A DNA stretch of 64,000 nucleotides from Clostridium sp. (lineage in GTDB: Bacteria > Bacillota > Clostridia > TANB77 > CAG-508), in the NCBI GenBank assembly GCA_018371855.1, contig JAHAKD010000003.1, positions 62,001 to 126,000 of the forward strand. The letters are read 5' to 3'. Position numbers and translations under genes: made by a program. A model generated the notes under the pieces. It searched no databases. It was not told where the DNA came from and saw only the letters and a list, made by a program, of their open reading frames with translations. Numbering within the stretch: the first letter of the stretch is position 1; every line of letters starts with the position of its first letter. This document shows, in pieces, positions 1 to 10,070 of the stretch.

Positions 1-2
1 CA

Positions 3-1949
3 TTAGAACTTTCAGTAGGAAATCTTGGAGTAGGCGAAAGTAAAGAAGTATCATTTACAATAATGGCAAATAAAGAAGGAACATTTAAATTAGACTTTAT
101 ACTTTCTGCAGACAACTTAGAAAAATCAGAACAAGTGTCAACAGCAGAGGTACAAGTATCACAAGCAAGTTTCTATATTGAATTTACAACACCAACTCAA
201 GATAATGTTGGTCTAGGAAGTCAAATTGAATACTATGTTAACATATCAAATGTAACAGACAAGAAGATAGATGATGTAGTAGCAGCAATTAACTTACCAG
301 ACAATGTTGAATATGTAGAAGCTTTCAGACAAGAATATGGTGGAGATAATCAATCAACAGAAGATGTAAAATATGACGAAAAGAATAGAAAAGTTACATT
401 TAATGTTGGTGATATAGAAGCAAATGCAGCAGCAGAATATAACTTCATATTAAGAGTAAAAACAACAAAACAAGAAGACGTAAATATGCAAGTTGTAGTA
501 AAAGGTAAAGATACAAGTGAACAAAGAAGTTCAATTATAATTCATTCAACAGGAGACAATAAACTAGAAATAACAACAGGAACAGATATAACAGAAGAAT
601 ATTTACAAATTGGAGATGTTGTAACATATACAGTAAAAGCTAAAAATGTAAGCTCAGGAGTTATTAAGAATGTAAGAATTGCTGCAACAATTCCAGACAA
701 TTTAAAATACTTAAATACAACGTATTACATAGATGATAAAGAAATGTTTAATGGATATTTATTAGAAAATAAAGTTTCAGAAGCAACATTAGATCTAGAT
801 GCAGGACAAACATTTACATTTGTAGTAAGAGCAGCAGTAAATAAAATGACAGATCCATCAAAAGAAGAAGAGGATGCAGATGTAGGAATAGATGTATCTG
901 GCGATGGAACAGAAGATTATCATGATGATATAGAAAATACAATAGAAAATGACAATGTACAAAATTCTAATACTTATAGAATATCTGGTGTAGTATGGTT
1001 TGATGAAAACAGAAATGGTACAAGAGATTCTGGAGAACAATTACTTTCTGGAATACCAGTAACAATTGTAGACGCGGAAACAGGTAAAGCAGTAAAAAAT
1101 TCAAACGGTAATGAAATAAGTGCTACAACAGATGATAAAGGTGAGTATATATTAAGCGATTTAATCCAAGGTCAATATATTGTTAAATTTAATTATGACA
1201 ATTCTCAATATGCAATTACAGAATATAGAAAACAAGGAATAGATGAAACAATAAACTCAGATGCAATTAATACAACGGAAAATAATGGTGTAGCAATTAC
1301 AGATAGTTTAACAATTACAGACACAAGTATGAGCAATATAGACTTAGGTTTAACAACAAAAGGAATATTCGATTTATCATTAAATAAGACTTTAACACAA
1401 ATTCAAATGGCAGATGGAAAAACAACAAAATCTGTAGCTTTTGACAACAAGAAATTAGGAAAAATTGAAGTTGATGGAAAACGTATAAACAGTACAAACC
1501 TAGTAATAGAATACACAATGACAATTACAAACAATGGTAATGTAGCTGGATATGCTAAAAAGATAGTAGACTATATACCAAGTGAATTAGAGTTTACTTC
1601 TAACCTAAATGAAGCTTGGTATGCTTCAGGAGATACAGTAGTTTGTACAGCATTAGAAAACGAAATAATAAATCCAGGTGAATCTAAAGAAGTTAAATTA
1701 TTATTAACTAAAAAGATGAATGAAAACGGAACAGGAACAGTAACAAATAAAGCAGAAATTACCGAAACATATAACGATCAAGGTTTATTAGATGAAAAAT
1801 CAACAGAAGATGATACAAATTCTTCAGCAAACGTAATTATAGGTATAAAAACTGGTGGACCAGTAACATATATAGTATTAACATTAACAATATTAGCAAT
1901 AGCAGCATGTGGAGCTTATATAATAAATAAAAAAGTATTAAAAGTGTAA
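3..1949 (+). CDS. Large surface protein with DUF11/SdrD-B-like modules (5' end outside window)
   Basis: The reading frame is open from base 3, so the N-terminus and any signal peptide lie outside the window; an internal Met at 63 is not the start. Visible parts are two DUF11-like beta modules (about 180-830), an SdrD-B/Cna-B-like module (about 978-1215, with the Ca-site-like WFDENRNG), and a membrane-proximal module (about 1369-1800) beginning FDLSLNKT and containing NVAGYAKKIVDYIP. The protein ends with one membrane segment and a short basic tail (KKVLKV). There is no LPXTG sorting signal. The FD-x-L-x-K / GYA-x-x-I-x-DYIP module recurs at the C-terminus of the other surface proteins here, so it is probably a shared stalk. 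A role in adhesion or as a wall-spanning surface protein is inferred. The downstream gene follows after 18 bases, so the two are probably co-transcribed. Confidence 0.85.
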   Translation, partial: LELSVGNLGVGESKEVSFTIMANKEGTFKLDFILSADNLEKSEQVSTAEVQVSQASFYIEFTTPTQDNVGLGSQIEYYVNISNVTDKKIDDVVAAINLPDNVEYVEAFRQEYGGDNQSTEDVKYDEKNRKVTFNVGDIEANAAAEYNFILRVKTTKQEDVNMQVVVKGKDTSEQRSSIIIHSTGDNKLEITTGTDITEEYLQIGDVVTYTVKAKNVSSGVIKNVRIAATIPDNLKYLNTTYYIDDKEMFNGYLLENKVSEATLDLDAGQTFTFVVRAAVNKMTDPSKEEEDADVGIDVSGDGTEDYHDDIENTIENDNVQNSNTYRISGVVWFDENRNGTRDSGEQLLSGIPVTIVDAETGKAVKNSNGNEISATTDDKGEYILSDLIQGQYIVKFNYDNSQYAITEYRKQGIDETINSDAINTTENNGVAITDSLTITDTSMSNIDLGLTTKGIFDLSLNKTLTQIQMADGKTTKSVAFDNKKLGKIEVDGKRINSTNLVIEYTMTITNNGNVAGYAKKIVDYIPSELEFTSNLNEAWYASGDTVVCTALENEIINPGESKEVKLLLTKKMNENGTGTVTNKAEITETYNDQGLLDEKSTEDDTNSSANVIIGIKTGGPVTYIVLTLTILAIAACGAYIINKKVLKV

Positions 1950-1967
1950 GAAAGGAGGATGAGAAAT

Positions 1968-4900
1968 ATGAAAAGATTTAAATTATTAGCTTTAATAATA
2001 ACAGCAATACTTATACCAATGATAGCAGTATTAGCATATCTTTCACCAATTTCACAAGCTAGTTCATTTGTTTACCAATATAATGTAACAAATGGAGCGC
2101 CTCCTTTTGTTACAAATATAGATGGTAAAGATACTGAAGTATACTGTTCACAATCAGGTGGATCGCTATGGAGCTCTTGGAGATTAACATTCTATAGCCA
2201 AGATACACATTCAATGTCACCAGGTTTAGCATATGCATTAAGACAATGCTGTAGTATAAATTCTAGACAAAATTTAGTTTGGATGTCAGAGATATCAGAT
2301 AATATCACAACTCCAAGTTGGAAACCAGATTATGATGATGCGTTAATACAATATAACAAAATTGCAGGATTTAACGAATATTATAGTAAATTACAAGAAG
2401 CAGGAAAAGAAGTAAAATTTGAAGACACCAATGCAACATTACAAGATTCAGAAAATGGAGTGTTTAAATTAGGACCATTCAAAGTATCTTTCTATAAAAG
2501 TGCTTATTCTGGAATTTCAAAATTATATTTAAAAACAGATGTAGGAACTGAAATAGAAGTTAATAGAGTAAACTTTGGAGGATATACAGGTAGTGTATCA
2601 GATATAGATTCAGGTGAAGAATTCTATGTATTACTATCTCAAGCAGATGCAGGACAAGCTTCTAAAGTTTCATTAGTAGCAGAATATAAATATGAAGAAG
2701 CAAGTGGTACATATACATATTACAAACCAGACAAATCACATCAAACAATGGATGGTCGTACAGTACAACGTTTAGTAACAATAGATTATACAGGAGGACC
2801 ACAAAAAGATGATGCTGATAGTCCAGAAATAGAATTAACAATTGACTTAGCCGGTAAAGTATTTAAAGATAATTTAGCAAATAAAGATGGTACTGAAGAT
2901 GGTATTATAAGTACTGGAGACGAAATGCTAGAAGGAATCGAAGTAACATTATTTGATAGTACAGGAGCAGAAATTGCTAAGACAACAACAGATAAGGATG
3001 GTTACTACGAATTTAAAGATCAACCAGCATCTAAACAATATTATGTAAGATTTAAATATAATGGACAATTATATGAACCAACGACATATCAAAGAGTAAG
3101 TAAAATAATTGATAATGCCGGAACATTAGGACCAACAACAATAGCAGAAAGATCATATGCAACAGATGGTAAACAAAACAGGCAAAACTTCAATAATAAA
3201 TTTACACCAGTAGACAGCACACATACAGTACCAGACAGAGATGATACTACAAATGCAGCATTTGATATTTATGCATATACCGGACCTAATGGAATGGAAG
3301 AGCTAAAATATTATGGAGTATCAAACTCTAAGGAAGAATTATTAAATATCAACTTTGGTATTAAAGATAGAGAACAATTCGATATGAACTTAAGAAAAGA
3401 TTTAGTAAAAGTTGATTTACATATTAATGGTAAGTCACATACTTATAACTATCCAGGAGGAGAACAAGACCTAGAGGTTGATATAAGAGGTACAGATATA
3501 CCAGACTATAATAGAGCAATTAGAAGCTCAGATTTACAATATAAAGCAGCGGCACAATATGATCAAGACCCAGATAAATTACAAGTAATTGTAACTTATA
3601 AAATTCAATTAAGAAATCAATCGGTTGGTAAGATTACAGGATATGTAACAGACTTAGCAGATTACTATGATACTTCTTATGAATATATAAGATCATATGA
3701 TGAAAATGAAAAAGATATTACTTGGGAACAACAATCAGATATATCAGGATCAGGTAAAACATATCATACAATGCATACAACAGCTTTAGCTGATCAAGGA
3801 ATTGATGATAAGAAATGGATATTTGTAGAATATAAAGTAACTAATGATGCATTAAGAGCATTATTAGAAGAAGGTTCATCTACTAAAGAGAACTTTGCAC
3901 AAATATCTGGATATAGAAATACTTATAGAGAAGAAAGAAAAGACCTAAATGGACAAGTAATAACAAATGCAGGAGAAAATGCCGGATTAATTGATGTAGA
4001 CTCTACACCAGCTAACTTAAATCCAACAGATTCAAGAGTACAAGAATTTGTAGCATACTCTAAGACAGAGGAATATCAAGCTTTGGGCGGAGAAGAAAAA
4101 ACAAAACAAAGTATGGCAATCTTCGAAGATGATGCAGATGCAGCACCTGGATTAAAACTAATAGTTGATGACGCAAATAAGAGAAGATTAACAGGTACAG
4201 TATTTGAAGATGCAGCATTAGCAGAAAAACTAAAAAATGATAATGAAAGAATTGGTGATGGTGCATACGAAGATGGAGATAATTTAGTAAATCAAGTTAA
4301 AGTACAATTAATTTGTACAAACGGAGATGTAGAAGTAAAAGAAGCAAGAACAAATGACCAAGGTGCATACGAATTTACAGATTATATTCCTGGTGATTAT
4401 ACTGTTAAATTTACATATGGTGATTATGAATCTTTAATAGCAGTACAACCAAATAGTGAAATGTACACAGGTCAAGATTATAAATCTACAATATATCAAG
4501 AATCTAACTATTCTGACACATATTGGTATAACAATAATATAGATACAAAAATAAACGATGCTAAAGATGATCAAACAAGAAGGGAAGAAGTTAATAAATA
4601 CAGTGAAGACTTAAAATATACAAATGCAACAGTATTAAATTCTACAGCCCAAACAGATGAAGCTACATTAAGAACTTTAGCAGACAAAACAAATATGAAT
4701 GCTAATACAGCTCAAATGAGTATGGAAATTGAATATGTAGGTCAAGAAAATACAGAATATTCAGTAAGAAATATAGACTTTGGTATTATAGAAAGACCTC
4801 GTTCAGATATATATGTAGAAAAAACAGTTTCTAACTTAAAATTATCAACAGCAGGAGATGGTCAAACAATATTTAACTCTAATCAATCAGTATCAAACTT

Positions 4901-5657
4901 AACATGGAAGCCAAATACAAGAGAGAATAGAGGATTAATCCAAGCAACTGTTGATGAAAATTTACTACATGGTGCAACATTAGAATTAACATTTAGTATA
5001 AAAGTAGTAAATACAGGTGAGACAGATTACGATGATGAAACATATTACAACACAGGTGTTATAACAGATGTAAACAAAATAGTAACATTAGACCCAGCAG
5101 TTGTAGCTGACTATGTATCTAATAACTTATCATTTGATATAAGTAAAAATTCAGGATGGCAAGAAATAACAGATAAAACTGTATTAACATCTGGAGATGA
5201 CCCATATATTAAAGCAGTAGATGAAAATGCATTTAATGGTTTACAAAAAGTAATTGTTTCAACATCTGATAATCCTATAGTACAATCAGATCCATTAGTA
5301 CCAGAAAAGGCTAAGGACAAAGCTGGAAAACAATCTGAAACACAATCAGCGACTGTATTCTTAACTAAAGTAATTGCTTCAGATGGAAGTACAACTGATG
5401 ATACAGAATACGAAAACACAGCAGAGGTTATCGAATCTATTACAACAAATGGTAGAAGAACATATAACGCAGATGTAGTTTCAATACCAGGAAACTATAA
5501 TTTAGGAGAACCAGACACAGCGCAATCAGAAAGAATTGCTATAGTTCCACCATTTGGTGCAGCAGACGCAGTAAAATATATACTAATAGGAATAGCAATT
5601 ATCGGAGTATTAGGAGTAGGAATTTTCTTAATAAAGAGAAAAGTTCTAACAAAATAG
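1968..5657 (+). CDS. Large surface protein, possible thioester domain plus SdrD-B/Cna-B modules
   Basis: 1229 residues. I chose ATG 1968 because AAAGGAGG (1951-1958) lies 9 bases upstream; the in-frame ATG at 1959 touches the Shine-Dalgarno sequence and is unlikely. The N-terminus is a signal peptide (MKRFKLLALI, cleavage near SQAS). A possible thioester pair follows: YC at Cys60 and QNLVW at Gln101. The spacing is short for known thioester adhesins, so this part is uncertain. SdrD-B/Cna-B-like modules lie at about 2845-3070 and 4180-4440 (both with GYYEF/GAYEF-type ends), separated by DUF11-like sheets. The C-terminus is one membrane helix (about residues 1200-1222) and a KRKVLTK tail, with no LPXTG motif. 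It is probably an adhesin made with the gene upstream. Confidence 0.85.
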   Translation: MKRFKLLALIITAILIPMIAVLAYLSPISQASSFVYQYNVTNGAPPFVTNIDGKDTEVYCSQSGGSLWSSWRLTFYSQDTHSMSPGLAYALRQCCSINSRQNLVWMSEISDNITTPSWKPDYDDALIQYNKIAGFNEYYSKLQEAGKEVKFEDTNATLQDSENGVFKLGPFKVSFYKSAYSGISKLYLKTDVGTEIEVNRVNFGGYTGSVSDIDSGEEFYVLLSQADAGQASKVSLVAEYKYEEASGTYTYYKPDKSHQTMDGRTVQRLVTIDYTGGPQKDDADSPEIELTIDLAGKVFKDNLANKDGTEDGIISTGDEMLEGIEVTLFDSTGAEIAKTTTDKDGYYEFKDQPASKQYYVRFKYNGQLYEPTTYQRVSKIIDNAGTLGPTTIAERSYATDGKQNRQNFNNKFTPVDSTHTVPDRDDTTNAAFDIYAYTGPNGMEELKYYGVSNSKEELLNINFGIKDREQFDMNLRKDLVKVDLHINGKSHTYNYPGGEQDLEVDIRGTDIPDYNRAIRSSDLQYKAAAQYDQDPDKLQVIVTYKIQLRNQSVGKITGYVTDLADYYDTSYEYIRSYDENEKDITWEQQSDISGSGKTYHTMHTTALADQGIDDKKWIFVEYKVTNDALRALLEEGSSTKENFAQISGYRNTYREERKDLNGQVITNAGENAGLIDVDSTPANLNPTDSRVQEFVAYSKTEEYQALGGEEKTKQSMAIFEDDADAAPGLKLIVDDANKRRLTGTVFEDAALAEKLKNDNERIGDGAYEDGDNLVNQVKVQLICTNGDVEVKEARTNDQGAYEFTDYIPGDYTVKFTYGDYESLIAVQPNSEMYTGQDYKSTIYQESNYSDTYWYNNNIDTKINDAKDDQTRREEVNKYSEDLKYTNATVLNSTAQTDEATLRTLADKTNMNANTAQMSMEIEYVGQENTEYSVRNIDFGIIERPRSDIYVEKTVSNLKLSTAGDGQTIFNSNQSVSNLTWKPNTRENRGLIQATVDENLLHGATLELTFSIKVVNTGETDYDDETYYNTGVITDVNKIVTLDPAVVADYVSNNLSFDISKNSGWQEITDKTVLTSGDDPYIKAVDENAFNGLQKVIVSTSDNPIVQSDPLVPEKAKDKAGKQSETQSATVFLTKVIASDGSTTDDTEYENTAEVIESITTNGRRTYNADVVSIPGNYNLGEPDTAQSERIAIVPPFGAADAVKYILIGIAIIGVLGVGIFLIKRKVLTK

Positions 5658-5670
5658 ATTAACAACCTAA

Positions 5671-5706
5671 CAGGGATTCGGGGGACGTTCCTCGAATCCC
5701 TATTTT
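5671..5706 (+). terminator. Terminator built on a GGGGACGTTCC-type repeat
   Basis: A 9-bp stem AGGGATTCG (5672-5680) / CGAATCCCT (5693-5701) is followed by ATTTTTG, 14 bases after the surface-protein stop. The loop is the core GGGGACGTTCCT of a repeat found at several places in this window, so a dispersed repeat seems to serve as the operon terminator. Confidence 0.75.
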
Positions 5707-5767
5707 TGTGCACTTTGAACTTTAGGTACAGGATTAAAAGTTCAAAAGTTATGTAGATTGACAGGAA

Positions 5768-5800
5768 GGGGGATAAGGGGACATTCTATAAAATCCCGAA
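5768..5800. repeat. GGGGACGTTCC-family dispersed repeat, degenerate copy
   Basis: GGGAT (5770-5774) and ATCCC (5793-5797) flank AGGGGACATTC. It is a shorter, diverged copy of the intergenic element also seen at 5671, 7289, 7419 and 32251. Confidence 0.6.
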
Positions 5801-5824
5801 CTCGAAAAATGTCGTACGGAAAAT

Positions 5825-5854
5825 TTGGACATTTATAATATTTAATGATAGAAT
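5825..5854 (+). promoter_or_regulatory. Possible sigma-A promoter for the M18 aminopeptidase gene
   Basis: TTGGAC (5825-5830), an 18-base spacer and TAGAAT (5849-5854), 30 bases before the ATG. It is moderately close to consensus. Confidence 0.45.
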
Positions 5855-5883
5855 ATACAAAAAAAGAAAGGGAGTAGATATAT

Positions 5884-7284
5884 ATGACATATGGTGAAGA
5901 ACTAAAGGACAAACTATTCAAAAAGAGAGTAAATGGTTGGTTTAAAATTTCTGATGAATTAAAAAAAGAAATCTTTGAATATAGCGAAAGATATATGGAA
6001 TTTTTAAACAACTCAAAAACAGAAAGAGAAATAGTTAAAAGTTCTGTAGAAATAGCAAAAGCAAATGGATATAAAGATATAAACGAGGTAGAAAATTTAT
6101 CTGTAGGAGATAAAGTCTACTACATTAATAAAGAGAAAAGTATGTATCTTGCAGTAATTGGAGAGGACAAACTAGAAAATGGACTAAATATAATTGGTTC
6201 ACATGCAGATTCTCCAAGATTAGACTTAAAACCAAATCCATTATATGAAGATCAAGAACTAGTATATTTCAAAACTCACTATTATGGCGGAATAAAGAAA
6301 TACCAATGGACAACTATTCCACTTAGTATTCATGGTGTAATAGTAAAAGGAAATGGTGAAAAAATAGAAGTAAGAATTGGTGAAGATGATAAAGATCCAA
6401 TCTTTACAGTAACAGATTTATTGCCACATTTAGCAAAAGAACAAGAAAACTTAAAATTAAAAGAGGCAATAAAAGGAGAAGATTTAAATCTTTTAATTGG
6501 AAGTATGCCTTTCGACGAAGAAATTCCAGAAAGGGTAAAACTAAACATTTTAGCTATATTAAACAAAAAATATGGAATAGTAGAAGAGGATTTATCAAGT
6601 GCAGAATTAGAATTAGTACCTGCATATAAAGCAAGAACACAAGGTTTTGACGAAAGCATGGTAGCAGCTTATGGACAAGATGATAAAGTAAGTGTATATA
6701 CATCATTAACAGCAATGATGGAATTAAATAATATTAAAAGAACAGCAGTATGCATTATAGCAGACAAAGAGGAAATAGGAAGTGTTGGAAATACAGGAAT
6801 GGAATCACATGCATTTGATACATTCATAACATACCTATTAAATAAAACTGGAGAAAATAGAGTTAATTTATTAGAAAAAGTATTTTGTAATTCAAAAATG
6901 CTTTCAGCAGACGTAGATGCCTGCTTAGATCCTATTTATGCAAATGTTTCAGACAGACTTAATGCTGCATATATGGGCTATGGTGTAGGAATAAATAAAT
7001 ACACAGGTTCTGGTGGAAAATACGAAGCATCTGATGCAAATGCAGAATATCTAGCAGAAGTAAGAAAAATATTTGATGATAACAATATAAAATATCAAAT
7101 AACAGAATTAGGAAAAGTAGATGTAGGTGGTGGAGGAACTATAGCATATATTCTAGCTAACAAAGGAATAGATGTTATAGACTGTGGTATACCAATTTTA
7201 TGCATGCATTCACCATATGAAATAGCAAGTAAATATGATGTGTATTCTGCATACCAAGCATATAAAGCATTTTGGAATGCATAG
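5884..7284 (+). CDS. M18 family zinc aminopeptidase
   Basis: 466 residues, full length for peptidase family M18 (aspartyl aminopeptidase-like, cytosolic exopeptidases removing N-terminal residues). Metal and catalytic signatures are present: GSHADSPR with His107 and Asp109, DKEEIGS with Glu296/Glu297, and a C-terminal MHSPYE with His442. The ribosome binding site is GAAAGGGAG shortly before ATG 5884. It is monocistronic, with repeat elements on both sides. Substrate preference cannot be read from sequence. Family assignment is firm; the role (peptide turnover) is general family knowledge. Confidence 0.93.
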   Translation: MTYGEELKDKLFKKRVNGWFKISDELKKEIFEYSERYMEFLNNSKTEREIVKSSVEIAKANGYKDINEVENLSVGDKVYYINKEKSMYLAVIGEDKLENGLNIIGSHADSPRLDLKPNPLYEDQELVYFKTHYYGGIKKYQWTTIPLSIHGVIVKGNGEKIEVRIGEDDKDPIFTVTDLLPHLAKEQENLKLKEAIKGEDLNLLIGSMPFDEEIPERVKLNILAILNKKYGIVEEDLSSAELELVPAYKARTQGFDESMVAAYGQDDKVSVYTSLTAMMELNNIKRTAVCIIADKEEIGSVGNTGMESHAFDTFITYLLNKTGENRVNLLEKVFCNSKMLSADVDACLDPIYANVSDRLNAAYMGYGVGINKYTGSGGKYEASDANAEYLAEVRKIFDDNNIKYQITELGKVDVGGGGTIAYILANKGIDVIDCGIPILCMHSPYEIASKYDVYSAYQAYKAFWNA

Positions 7285-7288
7285 CCAT

Positions 7289-7342
7289 TAAGGGACGTTC
7301 CTAAAATCCCGGTTTAACCGGAATTTATAGAATGTCCTTTTT
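7289..7342. repeat. GGGGACGTTCC-family repeat, long imperfect hairpin
   Basis: The left arm (7290-7312, AAGGGACGTTCC then TAAAATCCCGG) pairs imperfectly with the right arm (7318-7341, CCGGAATTTATAG then AATGTCCTTTT). It lies just behind the M18 stop and ends in a T run, so it may also terminate transcription. The form resembles REP or palindromic MITE-like units mobilised by IS200/Y1-type transposases; no such transposase gene lies in this window. Confidence 0.7.
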
Positions 7343-7418
7343 GCTAGTAAAAGAGCTAGAGTTTTTTGGAAAATTAATATAGAGTTGCCTATATCGATAC
7401 AAGAAGGTAACTTAAAAA

Positions 7419-7470
7419 AGGGAAAAAAAGAACGTCCAAAAATCCCGAAGGAACGTTCCAAAATCCATAT
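7419..7470. repeat. GGGGACGTTCC-family repeat with perfect GGAACGTTCC palindrome
   Basis: Contains GAACGTCC, AAAAATCCCGAA and the perfect 10-base palindrome GGAACGTTCC followed by AAAATCC. The second half repeats the first, suggesting two tandem units. It ends 2 bases before the -35 of the prfA promoter. Confidence 0.65.
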
Positions 7471-7471
7471 A

Positions 7472-7500
7472 TTGCAAAAACTGGAAAAATTGTGTATAAT
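7472..7500 (+). promoter_or_regulatory. Sigma-A promoter of prfA
   Basis: TTGCAA (7472-7477), a 17-base spacer, TATAAT (7495-7500); 33 bases before the start codon. The same TTGCAA-N17-TATAAT form appears twice at the secretion locus. Confidence 0.8.
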
Positions 7501-7533
7501 AGTATACAGAGTTTATAAAAAGAGGAGAGAATT

Positions 7534-8598
7534 ATGTTTCAAAAATTAGATGCAGTAGAAAAAAGATATGAAGAATTAACAAGATTAATAAGTGATCCAG
7601 AAGTAATTAGCAATCATAACGAATGGCAAAAATACGTAAAAGAACATGCCGAGATTACAGATGTTGTAGAAAAATATAGAGAATACAAAAAAGTAGAAAA
7701 ACAGATGGAAGATGCCAAAGAAATGATGGCAGATAAAGAATTAAAAGAATTAGCAGAGGCAGATTATTATTCAGCAAAAGAGCAATTACCAAAATTAGAA
7801 GAGGAATTAAAAATGTTATTAATTCCAAAAGATAAAGATGATGATAAAAACATAATCTGCGAAATAAGAGCAGGAGCAGGTGGAGATGAAGCTGCCTTAT
7901 TTGCTGGTACATTATTCAGAATGTATAATATGTATGCAGAAAGAAAACATTGGAAATTAGAAATATTAAACGAAAATGCAACAGAACTTGGAGGATACAA
8001 AGAAATATCTTTTATGATTACTGGAAAAGGAGCATATAGTAGATTAAAATACGAAAGTGGAGTACACAGAGTACAAAGAGTTCCAGATACAGAAAGTAGT
8101 GGAAGAATTCATACATCAACAGCAACAGTTGCAGTGCTTCCAGTAGTAGAAGATGTAGAAATAGATATAAATCCTGCAGACATAAAGATGGAAGTGTTTA
8201 GAGCTTCAGGAGCAGGTGGACAACATGTTAATAAAACATCTTCAGCAGTAAGACTTATCCACGTGCCAACAGGAATTGTGGCAGAATGCCAAACAGAAAG
8301 GTCACAATTACAAAACAGGGAATATGCAATGAAATTATTACGTTCTAGACTTTATGAAATAGAAAAAACAAAACAAGATAATGCACTTGCAAATGAAAGA
8401 AAATCACAAATTGGAAGTGGAGATAGAAGCGAAAAAATAAGGACATATAACTACCCACAAGGAAGAATAACAGATCATAGAATAGGACTAAGTATATTCC
8501 AAATGGAAGATTTCTTAAATGGAAACTTAGATAATATGATAGATAGTTTAACAGCTGCACATATGGCAGAAAAATTAAAAGGAAATGAAGAAGAATAA
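7534..8598 (+). CDS. prfA: Peptide chain release factor 1
   Basis: 354 residues, standard RF1 length. It recognises UAA and UAG in the ribosomal A site and triggers peptide release. The GGQ motif is at residues 228-230 in GAGGQHVNKTSSAVR, and the RF1-type recognition tripeptide is P184-D-T186 in RVPDTES (RF1 has PxT, RF2 has SPF). The ribosome binding site is AGAGGAGAG. It has its own promoter and terminator. The usual partner prmC (RF methyltransferase) is not adjacent; a ZIP transporter follows instead. Confidence 0.97.
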   Translation: MFQKLDAVEKRYEELTRLISDPEVISNHNEWQKYVKEHAEITDVVEKYREYKKVEKQMEDAKEMMADKELKELAEADYYSAKEQLPKLEEELKMLLIPKDKDDDKNIICEIRAGAGGDEAALFAGTLFRMYNMYAERKHWKLEILNENATELGGYKEISFMITGKGAYSRLKYESGVHRVQRVPDTESSGRIHTSTATVAVLPVVEDVEIDINPADIKMEVFRASGAGGQHVNKTSSAVRLIHVPTGIVAECQTERSQLQNREYAMKLLRSRLYEIEKTKQDNALANERKSQIGSGDRSEKIRTYNYPQGRITDHRIGLSIFQMEDFLNGNLDNMIDSLTAAHMAEKLKGNEEE

Positions 8599-8628
8599 AG
8601 AGCAGAAAAAAACTGCTCTTTTTTATTT
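8599..8628 (+). terminator. Terminator of prfA
   Basis: AGAGCAG (8599-8605), an A-rich loop and CTGCTCT (8613-8619), followed by TTTTTATTTT. The stem begins right after the stop codon. Confidence 0.9.
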
Positions 8629-8673
8629 TGTAATATAATATCAAATTTGGAATATATATAAAACAAAAAATGT

Positions 8674-9420
8674 ATGGGAGTGATACATATTACTGAGCTA
8701 ATAAAAACGTTTTTGATAGGAATATTTTTTGGAACATTTGGAACGACAATTGGAGGGTTAATTGGAGTTAATTTAAAAAGTAATTCAAATAAATTTCTAG
8801 GATTTATATTGTCCTTTGCTTCAGGCCTAATGATGGCAATTATTTGTTTTGACTTACTACCAGAAGCAATGGAAATAGCAAGTTTGGCAGTAATTTTATT
8901 AGGTATATTATTAGGAATACTTACAATGATAATTTGCGATACCCTTGTAAAAGAAAAATTTAGTAATAAAAAAGGAATGAACAGTTTATTAAGAACAGGA
9001 ATAATAATAAGTATTGGTTTAGCCCTTCACAATATACCAGAAGGACTAGCGATAGGAACAGGATTTCAAGCTTCTATAAATTTAGGATTATCATTAGCTA
9101 TAGTAATTGCAATACATGATGTGCCAGAAGGAATTAGTATGGCAGTACCAATGAAAAAAGGAGGAATGAGCAAAGGAAAAGTAATATTCTATGTAATTAT
9201 GTCTGGAATAAGCACAGGGATAGGAGCTTTAGTAGGTCATTTAGTTGGTGGAATATCAGAAAGTATAATAGCAACATCACTAAGCTTTGCAGCAGGAGCA
9301 ATGCTATATATAGTTTCTGGCGAATTAACACTAGAAGCGAATAATATGTATAAAGGAAGAATGAATGCTATAGGCAATATTTTAGGCTTTATTTTGGGAA
9401 TAATTGCTATAAGTATATAA
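8674..9420 (+). CDS. ZIP family divalent metal transporter
   Basis: 248 residues with about eight hydrophobic helices. The metal-path signatures of ZIP/ZupT/GufA-type transporters are HNIPEG (His119) and HDVPEG (His148). It is expected to import zinc or related divalent cations across the cytoplasmic membrane; the metal is not determinable here. The start is uncertain: ATG 8674 has a weak ribosome binding site, while GGGAG (8676-8680) lies inside the first codons. No metal-responsive operator is obvious. Confidence 0.9.
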   Translation: MGVIHITELIKTFLIGIFFGTFGTTIGGLIGVNLKSNSNKFLGFILSFASGLMMAIICFDLLPEAMEIASLAVILLGILLGILTMIICDTLVKEKFSNKKGMNSLLRTGIIISIGLALHNIPEGLAIGTGFQASINLGLSLAIVIAIHDVPEGISMAVPMKKGGMSKGKVIFYVIMSGISTGIGALVGHLVGGISESIIATSLSFAAGAMLYIVSGELTLEANNMYKGRMNAIGNILGFILGIIAISI

Positions 9421-9486
9421 TTAGGTACTTAATTAGAATAAGAGAAGCATGACCTAGAAATTTAAGGATTTAGAAAGCAAAAAATA

Positions 9487-9516
9487 AACGGATACAATTC
9501 GTTATCCGTTATTTTT
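9487..9516. terminator. Bidirectional terminator between convergent genes
   Basis: AACGGATA (9487-9494) pairs with TATCCGTT (9503-9510), with T-rich sequence on the right and A-rich sequence on the left. It sits between the ZIP gene and the convergent reverse-strand gene. Confidence 0.8.
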
Positions 9517-9521
9517 AATAA

Positions 9522-10070
9522 TTAATTGTTTTCTTTAAAAGAAGTTGTTATTTGATCAAAAATAGGTTCATATTTGTCTTTATTTTCTAAAACAACTTCG
9601 AAATCTAAAATATAAATATGCTTATCTGTTTTTATCCATACTACATTAGAATGAAGATCTGTTTCTAAACTTGAATCGTAGTATGTGAAAGTATATTTAT
9701 ATGCTTCACAATTAGGTACGTCTATTTTGATAACATCTGATATATCTCTTGCATTTTCTCTTGCGTTTGAAACATTATCTTTTTCAGAAGTAATAGCTTC
9801 TTCTAAACTTATATTATTATCAACATTATCAATAATTGTGCTGTATAACATCATCTGGTCTTTTAAAGAGTAAAGGTCTAGTACATATTCTGAAGAACCT
9901 GATGCTGCTTCTTTAAAATCTACTTTACCAGGTATTTGTACGCTAAATTCATTATTACTTGATGTAACAGTTACAGGAGTTAAATATTTATATAGTGAAT
10001 ATATTCCAAATCCTAGTAGTATTAAAATTAATATTATTACTATAATGATAAATACTTTTTTTAGTTTCAT
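9522..10070 (-). CDS. Membrane-anchored extracytoplasmic protein of unknown function
   Basis: 182 residues. An N-terminal membrane helix (KVFIIIVIILILILLGFGIY) is followed by about 150 residues that should lie outside the cell. The outer part looks like an alternating alpha/beta domain of the small PsbP/DUF1795-like type (NEFSVQIPGKVDF near its start, IYILDFEV near its end), but this is only a resemblance. GGAGGG lies 8-10 bases before the ATG at 10070. It is divergent from the radical SAM gene across a 220-base AT-rich gap in which I see no clear operator. Confidence 0.8.
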   Translation of the reverse strand: MKLKKVFIIIVIILILILLGFGIYSLYKYLTPVTVTSSNNEFSVQIPGKVDFKEAASGSSEYVLDLYSLKDQMMLYSTIIDNVDNNISLEEAITSEKDNVSNARENARDISDVIKIDVPNCEAYKYTFTYYDSSLETDLHSNVVWIKTDKHIYILDFEVVLENKDKYEPIFDQITTSFKENN